A stretch of 64,000 nucleotides of DNA from Oxalobacter formigenes (GCF_002127965.1 NZ_CP018787.1:372001-436000); one strand, 5' to 3'; shown: positions 19,470 through 28,999, counted from the first letter of the stretch. Numbers and translations are program-made. Notes: generated by a model not told the origin, from the sequence alone.

Positions 19470-20297
19470 CTAGAACGCATCGTCATCATCCGCTGAATCC
19501 GTATTCAGCTGGTTGAAATCGAAAAGATTTTTGTCCATCAAATGGGCAGGAACAACGGTGGACAGGGATGAAAATATATTCTCGATTCTGCCGGGGTATC
19601 GCTTGGCCCAGTCGCGTAGCATGGATTTGATATGCTGTCGCTGCATGTTTTCCTTGGCACCGCAGAGGTTTTTCGGAAAAACGGGATACTGCTGCATTTG
19701 TGCAAATTTTTCCAGATCAGTTTCTTTTACGTTGATCAGTGGACGTATGACGATATGTTTGCCGTCTTTCGATTTCAGCTTGGGCGGCATGCTTTTCAGT
19801 TTCGAACCGAAAAACAGGTTCAGGAAAAAGGTTTCCAGCACATCGTCACGGTGGTGTCCGAGCGCGATTTTCGTCACGCCGAGTTCACTGGCGACTTTAT
19901 AAAGAATACCCCTGCGAAGGCGTGAACAGAGTGAGCAGACCGCTTTGCCTTCCGGTATCAGGCGTTGGATGATGCTGTAAGTGTCCTGTACTTCGATGTG
20001 ATACGGTACCTGTTTTTTTTCCAGATAAGCCGGAAGAATGTCGGTCGGAAATCCGGGCAGCTGCTGGTCAAGATTGACGGCGACGATGTCGAAGTGGATG
20101 GGCGCTCTTGACTGGAGCACGACCAGAATGTCAAGAAGGGCAAAGCTATCCTTGCCCCCTGAAACGCAGACCATGACCTTGTCGTTCTCTTCGATAAGCC
20201 TGAAGTCACCGATCGCCCTGCCGACTTCCCGATAAAGCCGTTTCGTCAGCTTGTTGTTTTCAAAGCCCGCTCTCAGAAATTGCCTGCGTGTAACCAT
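19470..20297 (-). CDS. ttcA: tRNA 2-thiocytidine synthetase TtcA
   Basis: Adds sulfur to cytidine 32 of tRNA using ATP and a 4Fe-4S cluster. About 275 residues from ATG 20297. The PP-loop is [17 protein letters not shown], and the cluster/catalytic cysteines are in [12 protein letters not shown] and KNLCGAKEN. The frame continues upstream to 20369, but that would overlap folB by 49 bases, and [17 protein letters not shown] is a natural start. A GGA lies 4-6 bases before it. Last gene of the operon SDR-folB-ttcA on the minus strand. The C-terminus is very acidic (SADDDDAF). Confidence 0.93.
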   Translation of the reverse strand: MVTRRQFLRAGFENNKLTKRLYREVGRAIGDFRLIEENDKVMVCVSGGKDSFALLDILVVLQSRAPIHFDIVAVNLDQQLPGFPTDILPAYLEKKQVPYHIEVQDTYSIIQRLIPEGKAVCSLCSRLRRGILYKVASELGVTKIALGHHRDDVLETFFLNLFFGSKLKSMPPKLKSKDGKHIVIRPLINVKETDLEKFAQMQQYPVFPKNLCGAKENMQRQHIKSMLRDWAKRYPGRIENIFSSLSTVVPAHLMDKNLFDFNQLNTDSADDDDAF

Positions 20298-20320
20298 TTT
20301 TCCAGCCGAATGAGGGTGAG

Positions 20321-20716
20321 TCAGTCTTCGTCTTTGAAACGGAAAATTTCGACACCGATACTGTCGCAATCTTCATAAACATCCGGTTTTTCAGTGGAAA
20401 CGCGCACTGCCATGACCTGCGGATGAGAGAGCAGCATTTTCGCCAGGTCGTCACACAGGGTTTCCTGAAGATTGATGTGGCCTTTCGACGTGCGTTCATA
20501 CAGCGTGTCACGAATGAACGAATAATCGACCACTTCGCCGAGCTGGTCGTTGACTGGGGTCGATATCGCCAGCGGGATGTACAGGTCGACGTTGATCAAC
20601 AGACGCTGTGCGCCTTTTTTCTCGAAATCATAAACGCCGATTTTGACGGGGACTTCGTAGTTGTGCAAAAAGAGGCGACGGCAATCTTTGAGTTTTGGAT
20701 GAAGAAGAGTATGCAT
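20321..20716 (-). CDS. folB: dihydroneopterin aldolase family protein
   Basis: A 131-residue FolB/FolX-type enzyme. It starts the T-fold with [20 protein letters not shown] and ends with [23 protein letters not shown]. It cleaves dihydroneopterin to the 6-hydroxymethyl pterin and glycolaldehyde in folate synthesis, or acts as an epimerase. It sits 4 bases downstream of the pteridine-reductase-like SDR and 23 bases upstream of ttcA, so co-transcription is almost certain. Pairing with the SDR supports a pterin role for both. Confidence 0.88.
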   Translation of the reverse strand: MHTLLHPKLKDCRRLFLHNYEVPVKIGVYDFEKKGAQRLLINVDLYIPLAISTPVNDQLGEVVDYSFIRDTLYERTSKGHINLQETLCDDLAKMLLSHPQVMAVRVSTEKPDVYEDCDSIGVEIFRFKDED

Positions 20717-20720
20717 GAGT

Positions 20721-21509
20721 TTACGAATTGTTTTGTGCGCTCATTTTAGCGACAAACATGACATCCTGCGAGAGGGGAATTAAATGTTGTCCGCCATCGA
20801 CGACGATGGTGGTTCCGGTTATGGCGGGGGAATTGGCGACAAAACAGACGGTCGAGGCGATATCTTCCGGTGTGCTGGAACGGCCAAGAGGTGTATTTTT
20901 GTGGGCAATTTTAAAGTCCTGTTCCGTCTGTTCGCCTGAAACAAGTGTAATGCCGGGCGCAATGCCGACAACGCGCAGTTTCGGAGCCAGTTCCTGCGCC
21001 AGCAAGGTTGTGGCCGTATTCAGTGCCGCTTTCGACAAGGTATAGGACAGAAAACTCGGGTTCAGATTGTCCAGTTTCTGGTCGAGCAAATTGATGGCGA
21101 CGGATTGGGAACCTTCCGGAGTCATTGCATACAAGGCCCGTGATAACAGGACAGGCGCAGTCAGGTTGGTACGCATATGAAAATCGAGGGCATCGGCCGA
21201 GAAATCGGTCACGCTGTCGTGTTCGAAAACGGAAGCGTTATTGACAAGACAGACTGGCGTTCCAAGAGACTCACGAACACGGTTTAACAACTGGTTGACG
21301 GCATCTTCGTCGGTCAGGTCGCAATGGAGCGCAACTGAACGCCTTCCCATTTTCCGGATATCTTCTGCTGTTTCAATCGCTTCAATTTTGGAAAACCGGT
21401 AGTGGACAGCGACATCCCAGCCATGTTTGGCGAGGGTCAGGGCGATAACCCGCCCGATCCGACGGGCTGCGCCGGTTACGATAGCGATTTTTTGTCGATT
21501 TTCAGTCAT
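20721..21509 (-). CDS. short-chain dehydrogenase, pteridine reductase/FolM-like
   Basis: A 262-residue NADPH-type SDR. The N-terminal motif TGAARRIGR replaces the usual TGxxxGxG with the RRIG form typical of pteridine reductases and FolM. Further marks are VNNASVFEHD, the catalytic SYTLSKAALN (Tyr and Lys) and PGITLVSGE. The likely reaction is reduction of dihydropterin or dihydromonapterin. First gene of the operon with folB and ttcA; the promoter lies in the 158-base divergent gap shared with the MidA gene. The exact substrate is unproven. Confidence 0.8.
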   Translation of the reverse strand: MTENRQKIAIVTGAARRIGRVIALTLAKHGWDVAVHYRFSKIEAIETAEDIRKMGRRSVALHCDLTDEDAVNQLLNRVRESLGTPVCLVNNASVFEHDSVTDFSADALDFHMRTNLTAPVLLSRALYAMTPEGSQSVAINLLDQKLDNLNPSFLSYTLSKAALNTATTLLAQELAPKLRVVGIAPGITLVSGEQTEQDFKIAHKNTPLGRSSTPEDIASTVCFVANSPAITGTTIVVDGGQHLIPLSQDVMFVAKMSAQNNS

Positions 21510-21667
21510 GCCTGATATCAGGTTCCCGTCAGATAAGGATTATGAAATTGTACGTGAATCATAAACGATCGCACCATATTACCTTATGATGGAGGGTAAT
21601 TTATCGCCTTGTTGTCGATTCGTTTCGACCGATTTTGCAGCCGACCTTCTGTTTTTCATATTGAATC

Positions 21668-22819
21668 ATGAATTTATCTGAGCTTTCCCCGGATTTGCCG
21701 GCTTTGTCCGCTTCGCTTGAAAAACGGATTATGGCTGATATCGGAGAAAAATCCGGATGGATATCGTTTGCCGATTATATGCAGCAGGTCCTGTATACCC
21801 CATTGCTGGGATATTACAGTGGTTCTCTGGTAAAGCTGGGAGAAGCGGGAGATTTCACGACGGCTCCTGAAATGACGGATTTATACGGTCGTACTCTGGC
21901 ACAGGCAATGATCCCTTTGCTTGAACAGACGGGGGCGAACATTCTTGAACTGGGCGCAGGAACGGGAAAGCTGGCGTTCGATGTTCTGACCGCTTTGGCC
22001 GGGGCCGGTATCCGGATCGGAAAATACCGGATTCTGGAACTGTCTGCCGAATTGCGCCAACGGCAACAGGTATCCTTGAAAGGATTCGACAATGTCGAGT
22101 GGTTGACAGTTTTGCCAGAGCGATTTGACGGAGTGGTGCTCGCCAATGAAGTGCTGGACGCGATGCCGGTTCATCTGGTCAAAAAGTACGGGAGCGGATG
22201 GTACGAAACGGGCGTATCTGTTCATGACAATCGGCTGGTATTCGCGGATATTCCATGTGAAGAATCTCTTGTCGATACCATCCGGCAAAGCATTCCCGAC
22301 CATGTGAATTTGCCTGTCGGTTATCAGACGGAAGTGCATATTCATGCTCGTGGATTCATCAAAACGCTTTCGGAAATGCTGGCCAAGAGCGCTTGTGCAG
22401 CGGCGATTCTGATCGATTATGGATTTCCGGCGCACGAATATTATCATCCGGACAGAAGTGCCGGTACGCTGATGTGCCATTTCCGACACAGGGGACATGA
22501 CGATCCTTTTTTTCTGCCGGGTCTGCAAGACATTACGGCTCATGTCAATTTTACGGGGATGGCCCAAATGGCGTCCGATCATGGACTGGACGTGATTTGC
22601 TATGCCAGCCAGGCCTCCTTTTTGCTGGCTTCGGGGTTGCCGGATTTGCTTTCAAACGGTTCGGCAGAGTCAGGCAACAGCCGGGCGGGACAATTACAGG
22701 CCGTTCAAAAACTGCTTTCGCCAGCTGAAATGGGCGAGTTGTTCAAGGTGATGGTGCTGGGACACAAAATAGAACCGCCCGCTTTCATGCTGGATATCGA
22801 TAAAAGCGGGCGCTTGTAG
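21668..22819 (+). CDS. MidA/NDUFAF7-family SAM-dependent methyltransferase
   Basis: A 383-residue protein of the DUF185 family. The SAM-binding motif is NILELGAGTGKLAFDVL near 96-112, with PLLGYYSGSLVKLGEAGDFTTAPEMTDLYG before it, a strong family signature. Downstream are DGVVLANEVLDAMPVHLV and LIDYGFPAHEYYHPDRSAGT. The mitochondrial homologue dimethylates an arginine of complex I; bacterial substrates are not established. Divergent from the SDR-folB-ttcA operon, an arrangement I associate with other betaproteobacteria. Confidence 0.85.
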   Translation: MNLSELSPDLPALSASLEKRIMADIGEKSGWISFADYMQQVLYTPLLGYYSGSLVKLGEAGDFTTAPEMTDLYGRTLAQAMIPLLEQTGANILELGAGTGKLAFDVLTALAGAGIRIGKYRILELSAELRQRQQVSLKGFDNVEWLTVLPERFDGVVLANEVLDAMPVHLVKKYGSGWYETGVSVHDNRLVFADIPCEESLVDTIRQSIPDHVNLPVGYQTEVHIHARGFIKTLSEMLAKSACAAAILIDYGFPAHEYYHPDRSAGTLMCHFRHRGHDDPFFLPGLQDITAHVNFTGMAQMASDHGLDVICYASQASFLLASGLPDLLSNGSAESGNSRAGQLQAVQKLLSPAEMGELFKVMVLGHKIEPPAFMLDIDKSGRL

Positions 22820-22834
22820 ACAGGACGAAAAGCT

Positions 22835-23434
22835 TTATTTTTTTGTTTTTGTCACTATTTTCGAAGTCAGGTCTTTCCGTTTGACCGGTTCAGACCAGAC
22901 CTTGATTTCCCTGACCTTGTCTCGCCGCATGTCCATTGCCCATCCACCGCGACCGGAAGTCGTTTCAGCCCATCCTGAAAGAGGAATGGACAAGGGGATT
23001 TTGACAGTGGCGTTTTTCTTGTCAGCCAGTTGCATGTAAGACTGGATAGCGATCTGTTCCATGATTTTCTGGGCTGGCGGAGAACAGTTGTCGCGAATGT
23101 AAGCGCGGGCATTCGGATTCTGAAGCACTTTCTGCCAGTCGGTTTCACCCGGAACGGTGTTGTACAGTCCTTTCATGAATCTTATCGCGCCAGCTTCGCC
23201 ATCTGCGAAAGTCAGATTGAACTCGTACTGTGCGACATATGTCCACAGGCCAGGCAGGGAGTCGGTTTTCTTGTAATCGTCAACCTTGATCCATTTGCAC
23301 TTGTAGGCGTCGGAGAGCATTTCCACCATATCTTCATCATTGGGGCGTGCACAGCCCGTCAATATGGATGCCAGTGATGCGATAAGAAAAAAGGATAAAA
23401 GGGATTTGTATCGGGTCAAATTTCTGAAAATCAT
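22835..23434 (-). CDS. putative lipoprotein of unknown function
   Basis: A 199-residue protein with a lipoprotein signal: basic start, hydrophobic FFLIASLASI, then the lipobox LTGC with Cys28. The mature part has no domain I recognise. It contains two later cysteines (YKCKW and RDNCSPP), a central LTFADGEAGAIRFMKGLYN and a basic C-terminus ending KTKK. It converges on the MidA gene with 15 bases between. It may form a unit with the DUF1840 and comM genes transcribed from the right, though a 122-base gap separates them. Confidence 0.6.
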   Translation of the reverse strand: MIFRNLTRYKSLLSFFLIASLASILTGCARPNDEDMVEMLSDAYKCKWIKVDDYKKTDSLPGLWTYVAQYEFNLTFADGEAGAIRFMKGLYNTVPGETDWQKVLQNPNARAYIRDNCSPPAQKIMEQIAIQSYMQLADKKNATVKIPLSIPLSGWAETTSGRGGWAMDMRRDKVREIKVWSEPVKRKDLTSKIVTKTKK

Positions 23435-23556
23435 TCGTCGGGGCCTGTCAGGTTGTGCAAAGTCTTTTGACTATTTTACAAAAATGTTGCCAATGAGATC
23501 AAAAGATATTGTAGCGTACACCAAACTGGCCCGTTTGAAACCCATTTATGCGTCTT

Positions 23557-23955
23557 TTACGTTTGAACGCCCCAGTAAATGTCTTTCTTTTTCTTGTTGG
23601 CCGCTTTCAGCAGTTGCATGAAGGGATAGGTTCGTGCCGAAAAACTGACAGGAGGTTCGGGCCGGGTGACTTCTTTTTTTCTGTCATCCTTTGGATCTTT
23701 GCCTTCTTCCTCTTCTTCTTTTTCCTTCTTTTCCCGTTCTTCTTTTTCGATTCTTTCGCGTTCGGCCTTTTCCTGTGCCTCGATCATTTTGCGGCGCTCG
23801 ATTTCATTTTCAAGTTTGACGATGGCGTCGGCTGTTTGTTCAGCAGTAATGATGCCTTTGTCAGTATCTTTGTTCAGAAGATCGAGGATCTGTTTGGCAT
23901 TTTCTTCAAACATGATGATGTCGCCGCCAGCTTTGGATTTGAATATCACCAGCAT
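23557..23955 (-). CDS. DUF1840 domain protein with charged coil
   Basis: A 132-residue cytosolic protein. The start MLVIFKSKAGGDIIMFEENA and KGIITAEQTADAIVKLENEI match DUF1840, a small proteobacterial family with no known function. Residues about 50-95 are an almost uninterrupted Lys/Glu-rich helix likely to be a single helix or coiled coil (for example EREEKKEKEEEEEG-like text). The C-terminal 35 residues (FSARTYPFMQLLKAANKKKK) resume the conserved family pattern. Family members are usually shorter, so the charged insert looks like a lineage-specific expansion. Confidence 0.7.
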   Translation of the reverse strand: MLVIFKSKAGGDIIMFEENAKQILDLLNKDTDKGIITAEQTADAIVKLENEIERRKMIEAQEKAERERIEKEEREKKEKEEEEEGKDPKDDRKKEVTRPEPPVSFSARTYPFMQLLKAANKKKKDIYWGVQT

Positions 23956-24004
23956 ATTTTTCTCCCTGAAAATGTGACGAGCCAGAATACGTTAACCGGG
24001 CAAG

Positions 24005-25525
24005 TCAGGTTTCGCGTAATGTTCTTCTATATTGTATGGCTTCTGCAATATGTTCTTGTTTGATATTAACAGTTTGTGCAAGATCGGCGATAGTGCGACC
24101 GATCTTGAGGATTCTGTGATAGGCACGGGCCGACCACATGAAACGGTTCATCGCTTCTTTCAGCAGATTTTCCCCGGCTTCATCCAGTCTGCAGAATTCG
24201 TCGATTTCTTTCGTGTTCAACAGGTTGTTCGCTTTTCCCTGCCGCTCAAGCTGAATGCGCCAGGCATCGCAAACCCGTTTGGCAATCGTTGCGGATGAGT
24301 CTCCGGGAGGCTGTCGGGACAGTTCTTCCTGTTTCAGCGCATTGACCTGAATCTGGATATCGATCCGGTCGAGCAGGGGGCCGGATATTTTTCGCTGGTA
24401 TCGGGCTACGGCGTCCGGTGTGCAGTGACATTTTCCGGATGGATGGCCGAGATATCCGCACGGACAGGGATTCATGGCTGCGATCAGCTGGAAACGTGCA
24501 GGAAAGTCGGCCTGTCGCGCTGCACGGGAAATGACGATATGGCCTGATTCAAGCGGCTCGCGCAGAACTTCCAGAACATGGCGGTCGAATTCGGGCAATT
24601 CATCCAGAAACAAAACGCCTCTGTGTGCAAGTGAAACTTCACCCGGCCGGGGTGAACCACCGCCACCGATCAGGGCAATGGCAGATGCGGTATGATGCGG
24701 CGAGCGGAAGGGGCGGGTTTTCCATTGGGACGCCTGAAATTTGCCGGTCACGGATGAAATGGCGGCTGATTCGATTGCCTCGTCTTCCGTCATGGGCGGC
24801 AATATTCCGGGAAAGCGGGATGCCAGCATTGTTTTGCCGGTTCCGGGAGGTCCGCTCATCAGGACGCTGTGATTTCCTGCGGCAGCGACTTCGAGCGCTC
24901 TTTTGGCCTTTTGCTGGCCTTTGACTTCGTCAAAATCGGGATACCGGGGATAAACGTTATCCGTGCCTGAAACATGAGGCGCCAGCACCGGAGTCTCAGG
25001 CAAACCATTCAGATGGGCACACACATCCAGCAGGGTTTTTGCTGGCAATATCGTCAGATTGCGCACAAAGGCCGCTTCATCGGCATTGTCGTAGGGCAGG
25101 ATGAACCCCTGTCTTGATGAAGCTGTATTCGATTTCGCAATGGCGAACGACATGGCCAGTGCGCCCCGAATGGGACGCAGTTCACCGGACAAAGACAGTT
25201 CGCCGGCAAATTCGTATTTGTCCAGATGGTCTGTATTGATCTGTTTCGAAGCTGCGAGAATACCCAGTGCGATGGGCAAATCGAAGCGTCCGGATTCCTT
25301 GGGCAGATCAGCCGGAGCCAGATTGACCGTGATCCTTCTGGCCGGGAACTCGAATCGGGCATTCTGGATGGCGGCCCTGACTCGGTCCTTGGCTTCCTTG
25401 ACTTCCGTTTCCGCCAGCCCGACTATCGTAAAAGAAGGCAATCCATTCGCCAGATGCACTTCAACGGTGACTTCAGGCGCGTCCATACCAGCCAGCGCAC
25501 GGCTTTTGAGGATGGCAAGACTCAT
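24005..25525 (-). CDS. comM: ComM/YifB family Mg-chelatase-like AAA+ ATPase
   Basis: A 506-residue protein with an N-terminal Lon-protease-like domain (EVTVEVHLANGLPSFTIVGLA), a Mg-chelatase AAA+ domain with Walker A LMSGPPGTGKTMLASRFPGILP and Walker B GVLFLDELPEF, and a C-terminal helical domain (ARAYHRILKIGRTIADL). MNPCPCGYLGHPSGKCHC holds conserved cysteines. ComM is a hexameric helicase that extends branch migration during natural transformation. Its ATG overlaps the ubiK stop by four bases, so it is the second gene of that operon. Complete and apparently functional. Confidence 0.9.
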   Translation of the reverse strand: MSLAILKSRALAGMDAPEVTVEVHLANGLPSFTIVGLAETEVKEAKDRVRAAIQNARFEFPARRITVNLAPADLPKESGRFDLPIALGILAASKQINTDHLDKYEFAGELSLSGELRPIRGALAMSFAIAKSNTASSRQGFILPYDNADEAAFVRNLTILPAKTLLDVCAHLNGLPETPVLAPHVSGTDNVYPRYPDFDEVKGQQKAKRALEVAAAGNHSVLMSGPPGTGKTMLASRFPGILPPMTEDEAIESAAISSVTGKFQASQWKTRPFRSPHHTASAIALIGGGGSPRPGEVSLAHRGVLFLDELPEFDRHVLEVLREPLESGHIVISRAARQADFPARFQLIAAMNPCPCGYLGHPSGKCHCTPDAVARYQRKISGPLLDRIDIQIQVNALKQEELSRQPPGDSSATIAKRVCDAWRIQLERQGKANNLLNTKEIDEFCRLDEAGENLLKEAMNRFMWSARAYHRILKIGRTIADLAQTVNIKQEHIAEAIQYRRTLRET

Positions 25526-25788
25526 TTTTTATCGGATGAAGAAGCGCTTTCGGATTGCTGTATCCGGTTTTCAAGATCGGACAGGCGCTTTTCCAGCATG
25601 TTGATGCGGTTTTGCAACTGGACAATCGTCAGTCTCTGGACTTCATATTCTTCAGTGGTGACCAGTTCCAGTTTGGAGACAGCCTGTGTCAATATGGCGC
25701 GAACGTTCCGTTCGATATCTTTTGCCGGGGAGCTATCCATGATCTGTCCCAGTTTCGATTGAAGTTCATCCAGTATTTTTTTACTCAT
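25522..25788 (-). CDS. ubiK: ubiquinone biosynthesis accessory factor UbiK (BMFP/YqiC)
   Basis: An 88-residue protein. The N-terminal amphipathic helix (ILDELQSKLGQIMDSSPAKD) and the C-terminal trimeric coiled coil (LQNRINMLEKRLSDLENRIQ) are typical of the family. It binds lipids and UbiJ and supports the ubiquinone-synthesis complex. A good AGGAGA lies upstream (25795-25800 on the minus strand). The stop overlaps comM. Confidence 0.85.
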   Translation of the reverse strand: MSKKILDELQSKLGQIMDSSPAKDIERNVRAILTQAVSKLELVTTEEYEVQRLTIVQLQNRINMLEKRLSDLENRIQQSESASSSDKK

Positions 25789-26160
25789 TTCATCTCCTTT
25801 TCCGGAAAAAGAATGTTTTGAACAATAAGTGGGACAGACGACACAATATTAAAGGATTTTAGACGGATGAGTCTATTTTGGTGGCGCTATTGGCGAGCCT
25901 GTTGCGATAAACGTGACTTTTTTACCCGATCCATCGTAAAAAACGCATAAAACGTATGTATGGATTCCTGTTTTTTCGGCTGGCTCAGCAATATTTTTCA
26001 GGAACGGTTAGTATATTAATTTCCACGCGGCATGATTTTGATGCCTGCTGAAAATGATATACAGTTACGAATAACTGAGCATCAGCAACAGGCCGATTTC
26101 CGGATGCTTTATTATCGGAAGTTGTCCAATTATGCACTTGTTGTGTACTGAAGGATTTTT
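25789..26160. other. 372-base divergent gap between ubiK and gshA
   Basis: No gene is visible. A perfect 6-bp inverted repeat CAGTTA-CGAA-TAACTG lies at 26062-26077, and TATATT and TATACA boxes near 26011 and 26058 are possible -10 elements without a good -35. An AAGGA (26151-26155) serves gshA. In several Burkholderiales, as I recall, glnK and amtB occupy this place; here nothing resembling them remains. Confidence 0.4.
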
Positions 26161-27456
26161 ATGGTTCCTCATTTGGTTACTGCATTGAACGGCCCTCTTC
26201 TAGAGCTGGAAAAAACGATTATCGATTCGACGCCTGCCATCGAAAGATGGTTCAGGCTGGAATGGCAGGATCATACGCCGCCATTTTATTGTTCGGTCGA
26301 TTTGAGAAATGCCGGGTTCAAACTGGCGCCGGTCGATACCAATCTGTTTCCGGGCGGATTCAATAATCTGTCGGTCGAGATGTTGCCGCTGGCTGTGCAG
26401 GCGACGATGGCGGCGATCGAAAAGTATTGTCCTGATGCAAAAAATCTTTTGCTGGTGCCGGAAAGTCATACCCGCAATACCTATTATCTCCAGAATATCG
26501 CACGCCTGATCAAGATTTTGCGTCAGACGGGGCTGGATGTCCGGATCGGATCGCTTTCGGAAGACATCAAGGAACCGACGCCACTGATCTTGCCCGATGG
26601 CACGACCTTGATGATGGAACCCTTGAAACGTATCAATAACGGTCGTCGTGTCGGGGTCGATGATTTCAATCCGTGTACGATTTTGTTAAATAACGATCTT
26701 TCTTCGGGGACTCCGGAGATATTGAGGAACGTTTATGAACAAAGTCTGTTTCCGCCCTTGCATGCGGGCTGGACAGTGCGGCGAAAGAGTAATCATTTCG
26801 CGGCGTATGACGATGTTGCCAAGCGGTTTTCGAAAATGCTGGGAATCGACCCCTGGTTGCTGAATCCGTTTTTCTCGAAATGCAGTCATGTCAATTTCAG
26901 CGAACATGAAGGTGAAGAATGTCTGGCGGCCAGCGTTCATTCCGTTTTGACGAAAATCCGTCGCAAATACAAGCAGTACGGCATCAAGGAAAAACCGTTC
27001 GTTATCGTCAAGGCCGATGCCGGCACGTATGGCATGGGTATCATGACCGTGACCGATGCAAGTGAAGTGAAAGATCTGAATCGCAAGCAGCGTAACAAGA
27101 TGTCTGTCGGCAAGGAAGGCTTGCCGGTACGTGACGTCATCATTCAGGAGGGTGTTCACTCATTTGAACGGGTCGATGAAGCGGTTGCGGAACCGGTTGT
27201 TTATATGATCGATCGTTATGTTGTCGGTGGTTTTTACCGGGTCAATGAAAAACGGGATATCAATGAAAACCTGAATGCACCCGGTGCACATTTCGTTCCT
27301 CTGGCTTTTGCGCAACAGCATACCATTCCGGACAGAAGCGCCGAACCGGGTACGGCTGCGCCGAACCGTTTCTATATGTACGGAGTCGTGGCCCGTCTGG
27401 CACTTCTGGCGGCTTCTATTGAACTGGAAAGAACCGATCCTGACATGCAGGGGTAA
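26161..27456 (+). CDS. gshA: glutamate-cysteine ligase, proteobacterial (Acidithiobacillus-type) family
   Basis: A 431-residue enzyme for the first step of glutathione synthesis, joining the gamma-carboxyl of Glu to Cys. It belongs to the type first seen in Acidithiobacillus, distinct from E. coli GshA: PPFYCSVDLRNAGFKLAPVD, NLFPGGFNNLS, LLVPESHTRNTYYL, FVIVKADAGTYGMGIMTV and the PVVYMIDRYVVGGFYRVN segment. GshB follows 9 bases after the stop, so the pathway is complete. First gene of a run that goes on to PTS genes. Confidence 0.92.
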   Translation: MVPHLVTALNGPLLELEKTIIDSTPAIERWFRLEWQDHTPPFYCSVDLRNAGFKLAPVDTNLFPGGFNNLSVEMLPLAVQATMAAIEKYCPDAKNLLLVPESHTRNTYYLQNIARLIKILRQTGLDVRIGSLSEDIKEPTPLILPDGTTLMMEPLKRINNGRRVGVDDFNPCTILLNNDLSSGTPEILRNVYEQSLFPPLHAGWTVRRKSNHFAAYDDVAKRFSKMLGIDPWLLNPFFSKCSHVNFSEHEGEECLAASVHSVLTKIRRKYKQYGIKEKPFVIVKADAGTYGMGIMTVTDASEVKDLNRKQRNKMSVGKEGLPVRDVIIQEGVHSFERVDEAVAEPVVYMIDRYVVGGFYRVNEKRDINENLNAPGAHFVPLAFAQQHTIPDRSAEPGTAAPNRFYMYGVVARLALLAASIELERTDPDMQG

Positions 27457-27465
27457 TCGAATCCT

Positions 27466-28407
27466 ATGGAACTGGCGTTTTTTGCGGACCCGCTTGGCGA
27501 GTTCAAGCTTGAAAAAGATTCCACTTTTGCCATGATGGCGGAAGCGGCGAAGCGGGGACATCGTATTGTCGCTTTCGGACAGGGCGATTTTGCGCTTGAC
27601 AGGGATGAAGTCACGGTCAGGGCATCCCATATCGAGTTGACGGGGAAAGAGGACGCCAGCTGGTTCCGTGTCCTTGAAACCCGAAACCGGCGACTGGAAT
27701 CGTTTGACGCGGTTATCGTGCGCAAGGACCCGCCTTTCGATGTCGAGTATGTCAACTCGACTTATTTCCTTGAACTGGCGGAAAAAAAAGGTGCAAAAGT
27801 TTTCAATCGCCCCGAAGCTATCCGCAGCCATAATGAAAAACTGACGATCGCACAGTTTCCCGAGTTTATCGTACCGACGCTGGTCACCTCCGATGAAAAC
27901 CGTTTGCGTGCTTTTCATCGGGAACATCATGACGTCATTTTGAAACCCTTGAACGCAATGGGCGGTACGGGTGTTTTTCGTGTCCGTGTAGATGGCATCA
28001 ATCTCGGCGCCATTATTGAAACGCTGACGGAAAACGGTCATAAAACCGTCATGATGCAGAAATATATTCCCGAGATCGCCAGGGGGGATAAAAGGGTATT
28101 GCTGATCAATGGACAGCTTGTTCCCTTTGCTTTGGCGCGAATCCCGCAGAATGGCGAAATCCGTGGCAATCTGGCGGCGGGCGGGCTCGGCAGGGCGCAG
28201 CCGCTGTCGAAACGCGACAGGCAAATAGCCGAAACATTGGCGCCCGTTCTGGCCGAAAGGGGATTGTTCCTTGTCGGGCTCGACATTATCGGTGACTGGC
28301 TGACCGAAGTGAACGTGACCAGTCCCACCTGTTTTCGGGAAATCACGAGCCAGACCGGATTCGACGTGGCGAGGATGTTTGTCGACGAGCTTGAAAAAAC
28401 GGTTTGA
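27466..28407 (+). CDS. gshB: glutathione synthetase
   Basis: A 313-residue ATP-grasp ligase that adds glycine to gamma-glutamylcysteine. Evident are FFADPLGEFKLEKDSTFAMM, IVRKDPPFDVEYVNSTYFLE, the ATP-grasp loop KPLNAMGGTGVFRV and the C-terminal DIIGDWLTEVNVTSPTCFRE, where Glu and Asn bind magnesium. Length is normal. It is coupled to gshA. A 133-base gap with a TTTGAT/ATCAAA dyad (28451-28467) separates it from the PTS genes. Confidence 0.95.
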   Translation: MELAFFADPLGEFKLEKDSTFAMMAEAAKRGHRIVAFGQGDFALDRDEVTVRASHIELTGKEDASWFRVLETRNRRLESFDAVIVRKDPPFDVEYVNSTYFLELAEKKGAKVFNRPEAIRSHNEKLTIAQFPEFIVPTLVTSDENRLRAFHREHHDVILKPLNAMGGTGVFRVRVDGINLGAIIETLTENGHKTVMMQKYIPEIARGDKRVLLINGQLVPFALARIPQNGEIRGNLAAGGLGRAQPLSKRDRQIAETLAPVLAERGLFLVGLDIIGDWLTEVNVTSPTCFREITSQTGFDVARMFVDELEKTV

Positions 28408-28540
28408 CCGACGGATTTTATTCATTACAATGTATTGAATATGTCAGCTCTTTGATGCCGGATCAAACCGGATGGCTGGCTTTTGATCATAATTGAACGA
28501 CATTTGGGACGTTCTTCTTTTCACTGATTGACGGGACGAG

Positions 28541-28948
28541 ATGGTAGGCATACTCCTTCTTATGCATGAGCCTTTGGCAGACGCTTTCATGACGACAGCG
28601 ATGCACCTGTTCGAGGGCGAGCAGGGACGCATTGAGGCAATCGATGTCAAGCCTGACCAGGACATTTGTGAGGTCAACGGAATTGCCATCGAGGCAATAA
28701 GGCGTCTCGACGATGGGTCCGGCGTACTGGTTTTGACGGATGTTCTTGGTGGTACCCCCTCCAATTGCTGTCACCAGCTTTCTGCTGAAAACAAGGTTCA
28801 GGTTCTGACAGGGGTCAGCCTGCCCATGTTACTCCGGGCGATTACATATCGGCAGAACGATCTGGAAACGGTTATCGAAAAAGCTTTGTCCGGAGGAAAA
28901 AACGGAGCGGTTCGTATCGATCCTTGCGAAGACAGCACATCGAAGTAA
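28541..28948 (+). CDS. PTS EIIA component, mannose/fructose subfamily
   Basis: A 135-residue EIIA-Man type protein. The phosphorylated His is His9 in ILLLMHEPLADAF; VLVLTDVLGGTPSNCC and LTGVSLPMLLRAI complete the family fold. No EIIB, EIIC or EIID gene accompanies it. It lies upstream of HPr and EI in the arrangement seen in other betaproteobacteria, where the relay is thought to be regulatory (nitrogen, polyhydroxybutyrate or virulence control) and not for sugar uptake. Confidence 0.88.
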   Translation: MVGILLLMHEPLADAFMTTAMHLFEGEQGRIEAIDVKPDQDICEVNGIAIEAIRRLDDGSGVLVLTDVLGGTPSNCCHQLSAENKVQVLTGVSLPMLLRAITYRQNDLETVIEKALSGGKNGAVRIDPCEDSTSK

Positions 28949-28987
28949 AGCCGATGGGGCCTTATTTGCCGGAAAAGTTCAATGCAT

Positions 28988-28999
28988 TGTTTATAAACA
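28988..28999. promoter_or_regulatory. 12-bp palindrome upstream of ptsH
   Basis: TGTTTATAAACA is a perfect palindrome 43 bases before the HPr start. It contains TATAAA and so could be an operator overlapping a -10, or only an AT-rich -10 by chance. No good -35 is present. Confidence 0.3.

Noticed and set aside
20298-20369. Longer start for ttcA
   Set aside because: It would overlap folB and adds non-conserved residues before MVTRRQFL.
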